From contig CP126191.1 in NCBI GenBank assembly GCA_030272155.1, forward strand, positions 3,742,501 to 3,806,500: 64,000 bases of DNA. The letters run 5' to 3'. The position numbers were made by a program, and so were the translations under genes. The notes beneath the pieces were generated by a model. It made no database searches, was not told where the DNA came from, and worked only from the letters and a program-made list of their open reading frames with translations. The first letter of the stretch is position 1; every line of letters begins with the position of its first letter. Positions 62,493 to 64,000 of the stretch are shown in pieces. This stretch comes from Tetradesmus obliquus (Eukaryota; Chlorophyta; Chlorophyceae; Sphaeropleales; Scenedesmaceae).

Positions 62493-63907
62493 CTGCTGCG
62501 CCTGCAGCTCCTCGGCAGCCTTCTTCAGCCCAACTGCCAGCTGGCCAGCCGCCTTCTGCCGCACCTCAACCTCGGACAATGCACGCGCCAGCGCAGGCCC
62601 GCCAGAGCCGCTGCCACTCAGCCGCCGCTGCAGGCCTGAGGCCCTGGGGTCATATCGCCCGCTGCTGGTCCTGCCAGGGTGGTGCATTGCACCACCCCCA
62701 CCTGCTGCTGCGCCTGACGCACCGCTGCCAGCTGCTGCTGCTGCCGCTCCCATCTTCTTTGCTAGCAGCTTCTCCAGCATTGCCTTCTTGAATGCGTCGC
62801 TGCCGGGAGCAGGCGCAGCAGCAGCGCCGTTGTCGCTGCCGTCTGCGCTGACGCGTCGCTTAGCACTCGAGCCTGCCTGCTCTGCTGCTCGCCGCTTGCC
62901 TAACATACCTGGCGTTGCATCTGTAGCGCCGTTAGCAGCAGCTCCCATTGATAGCCGCCCGACAGGTCCAATCGGCCCCGAGCTTGCCCGCGGCTGCTGC
63001 CTGTTGCCCCTGCTGGGCGTATTGAGCTTCTCGCCTTTGCTGCTGATGTGCTTGCTGCTCTTGCTCTTCTTCTTGGACTTCTTGCTGCTGCTGCCGCTGC
63101 CGCCAAAGCTGCTGCGCAACGCACCTGCTGCTGCATCCTTGCCCTCTTCCTCGCTCGGAGCCTGGTCATCTGACACATCAGCGTCACTATCCAAGCTTTG
63201 GTCATCCGAAAACTCCTCAGCGCTGGAATCCTGCTCGGCATCAAAGTCAGAGTCTGCGCCACCAACTGCTGCTGCTGCTGCTGCCTTGTTCCTGCGGCCA
63301 GGCGTCTGCTGCTCACCGTCCTGCTGCTCCGGCCCTTCGCTTTGCTGCTGCTGCTGCTGCTGCTGCTCAGTGTCCTCGTCAGCATCCTCATACTCGGCTC
63401 CTTCTGCATCTGCCTCACTGAAAGGGATCTCCCTGCCACGCTTGAGCTTGGCATCTTTCGGCAGGTGCTCCACTGCACACCAAAACAGAAAAGCAAGCAG
63501 GCAGGGCAGAAGGACCAGCACAGTCGTAAGTGCAACTCTCCAACAACTATGTGCTTTGAAGCTGAGGATGGGGTTACGCATGATGAGGAGTGTGCAAATG
63601 CACTGCAACACACCAAGGGCGCTTGCACGCAGAGCTGTGGTTTCCTTGCATACAGCAACACAGGCTGTGTGGGCATGTCACAACCTGTACAATTGCAGGG
63701 CGCCCAACAACAATACCTGCAAAAACTAAGGCTGCTTTTTGTAACACATGAAGCTGCTGCTGCTGCTGCTGCTGGTGCCTGTGATGTGCAGCGCTGCCCC
63801 TCACCGACAGCAATGCACTTGTCGCGGATGAGCTCCTCAAGGCTGACCGCCTCCTCCTCATTCGTGCTGGGGTAGCGCAGCTTAGCCATCATGTCCTTGG
63901 GAGACAC
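57950..63907 (-). CDS. TFIIS-central plus SPOC domain protein (PHF3/DIDO/Bye1-like), 5' end missing
   Basis: Five exons are visible (63907-63805, 63472-62147, 61845-61616, 61208-59858, 59550-57950), giving 1536 aa in frame; the start lies beyond the right edge. A TFIIS central domain spans the second and third exons (LATTIEQQLFNLCG, then YKAKLRSLAFNLRDDTNPELRQ, ISPGALVRMSAGDLA). The SPOC domain lies in the last two exons (VWNGTFCVPG to GYLVARS, then LLKTAILVAP and EFLLLIVHR). This pairing is typical of Bye1/PHF3/DIDO proteins, which bind elongating RNA polymerase II. Between and after them are long acidic, Gln, Ala, Ser and Pro/Gly runs, ending in RGPPRGRGGGAPRP, an RGG-like tail. A PHD or other reader module may lie upstream, out of view. 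Confidence 0.82.
61900..61990 (-). repeat. Intronic copy of the start of the TFIIS-domain exon
   Basis: On the minus strand a CTGCAG acceptor is followed by SINADYKAKLR. This repeats the true exon start (SINAEYKAKLR, 61845) about 140 bases upstream of it, with an 18-20-base interruption before the LAFNL part. It lies wholly in the intron between 62147 and 61845. Confidence 0.8.
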
Positions 63908-64000
63908 CTGCACACACGCATGGCAGCAGCAGCAGCAGCAGCAGCAGCGCTGGAAGTCGCCCCGGGGGATTTGGTGACAGCACCACAACATAGCTGGCGA

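Noticed and set aside
1-64000. CRISPR arrays, rRNA genes, bacterial operons
   Set aside because: No spaced identical repeats with unique spacers, no rRNA-like tracts, and the gene structure is plainly eukaryotic.

Overview
The window looks like nuclear DNA of a green alga, probably chlorophycean (Chlamydomonadales or Sphaeropleales). The genes are intron-dense, with short exons and GT-AG introns whose acceptors usually read TGCAG. CAG/CTG triplet runs are abundant in exons and introns. There is a photosystem I-type chlorophyll a/b antenna gene and, at some ends, a TGTAA poly(A) signal. I built gene models by hand from splice sites; the coding lengths of all intact models sum to a multiple of three.

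Left third (1-31.3 kb): a GT92-like glycosyltransferase gene (minus), then a head-to-head inverted duplication. Copy A (minus, 21661 to 3411, 16 exons, 1696 aa) is an open gene for a secreted, probably surface protein: signal peptide, Pmp-like beta-helix repeats, a GCC2/GCC3-type cysteine module and about seven or eight membrane helices. Copy B (plus, 22435 to 30971) is its homolog, broken by a nonsense codon and several frameshifts. The 0.77 kb between them carries a TATA-like motif on each side. One intron of copy A has grown from about 0.3 kb (as in B) to 8.7 kb. It holds a complete Ty3/gypsy chromovirus (10278-16918) with identical 205-bp LTRs and a 5-bp target duplication, plus a tyrosine-recombinase gene with one in-frame stop. 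The chromovirus has gag and pol in one frame separated by a single UAG, and its pol begins with a Dam-methyltransferase-like domain.

Middle (32.4-54.4 kb): a six-exon LHC gene (plus, 215 aa); a 13-exon gene for a mitochondrial-looking 637-aa protein (minus), possibly an ATP-synthase-associated ASA1-type subunit; and, divergent from it, a 27-exon gene for the cohesin loader SCC2/NIPBL (plus, 1934 aa).

Right part (55-64 kb): a small two-exon gene for a secreted ten-cysteine protein behind a good TATA box, about 2 kb of gene-poor DNA, and the 3' part of a large minus-strand gene for a TFIIS-central plus SPOC domain protein whose N-terminus lies beyond the right edge.

The host genes do not form one pathway. 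The links I can see are the duplicated A/B pair with its transposon-filled intron, and the divergent mitochondrial-protein/SCC2 pair. The most unusual items are the UAG gag-pol junction, the Dam-like domain in pol, the 92+148-nt exon modularity of the beta-helix genes, and repeated copies of exon ends inside neighbouring introns.
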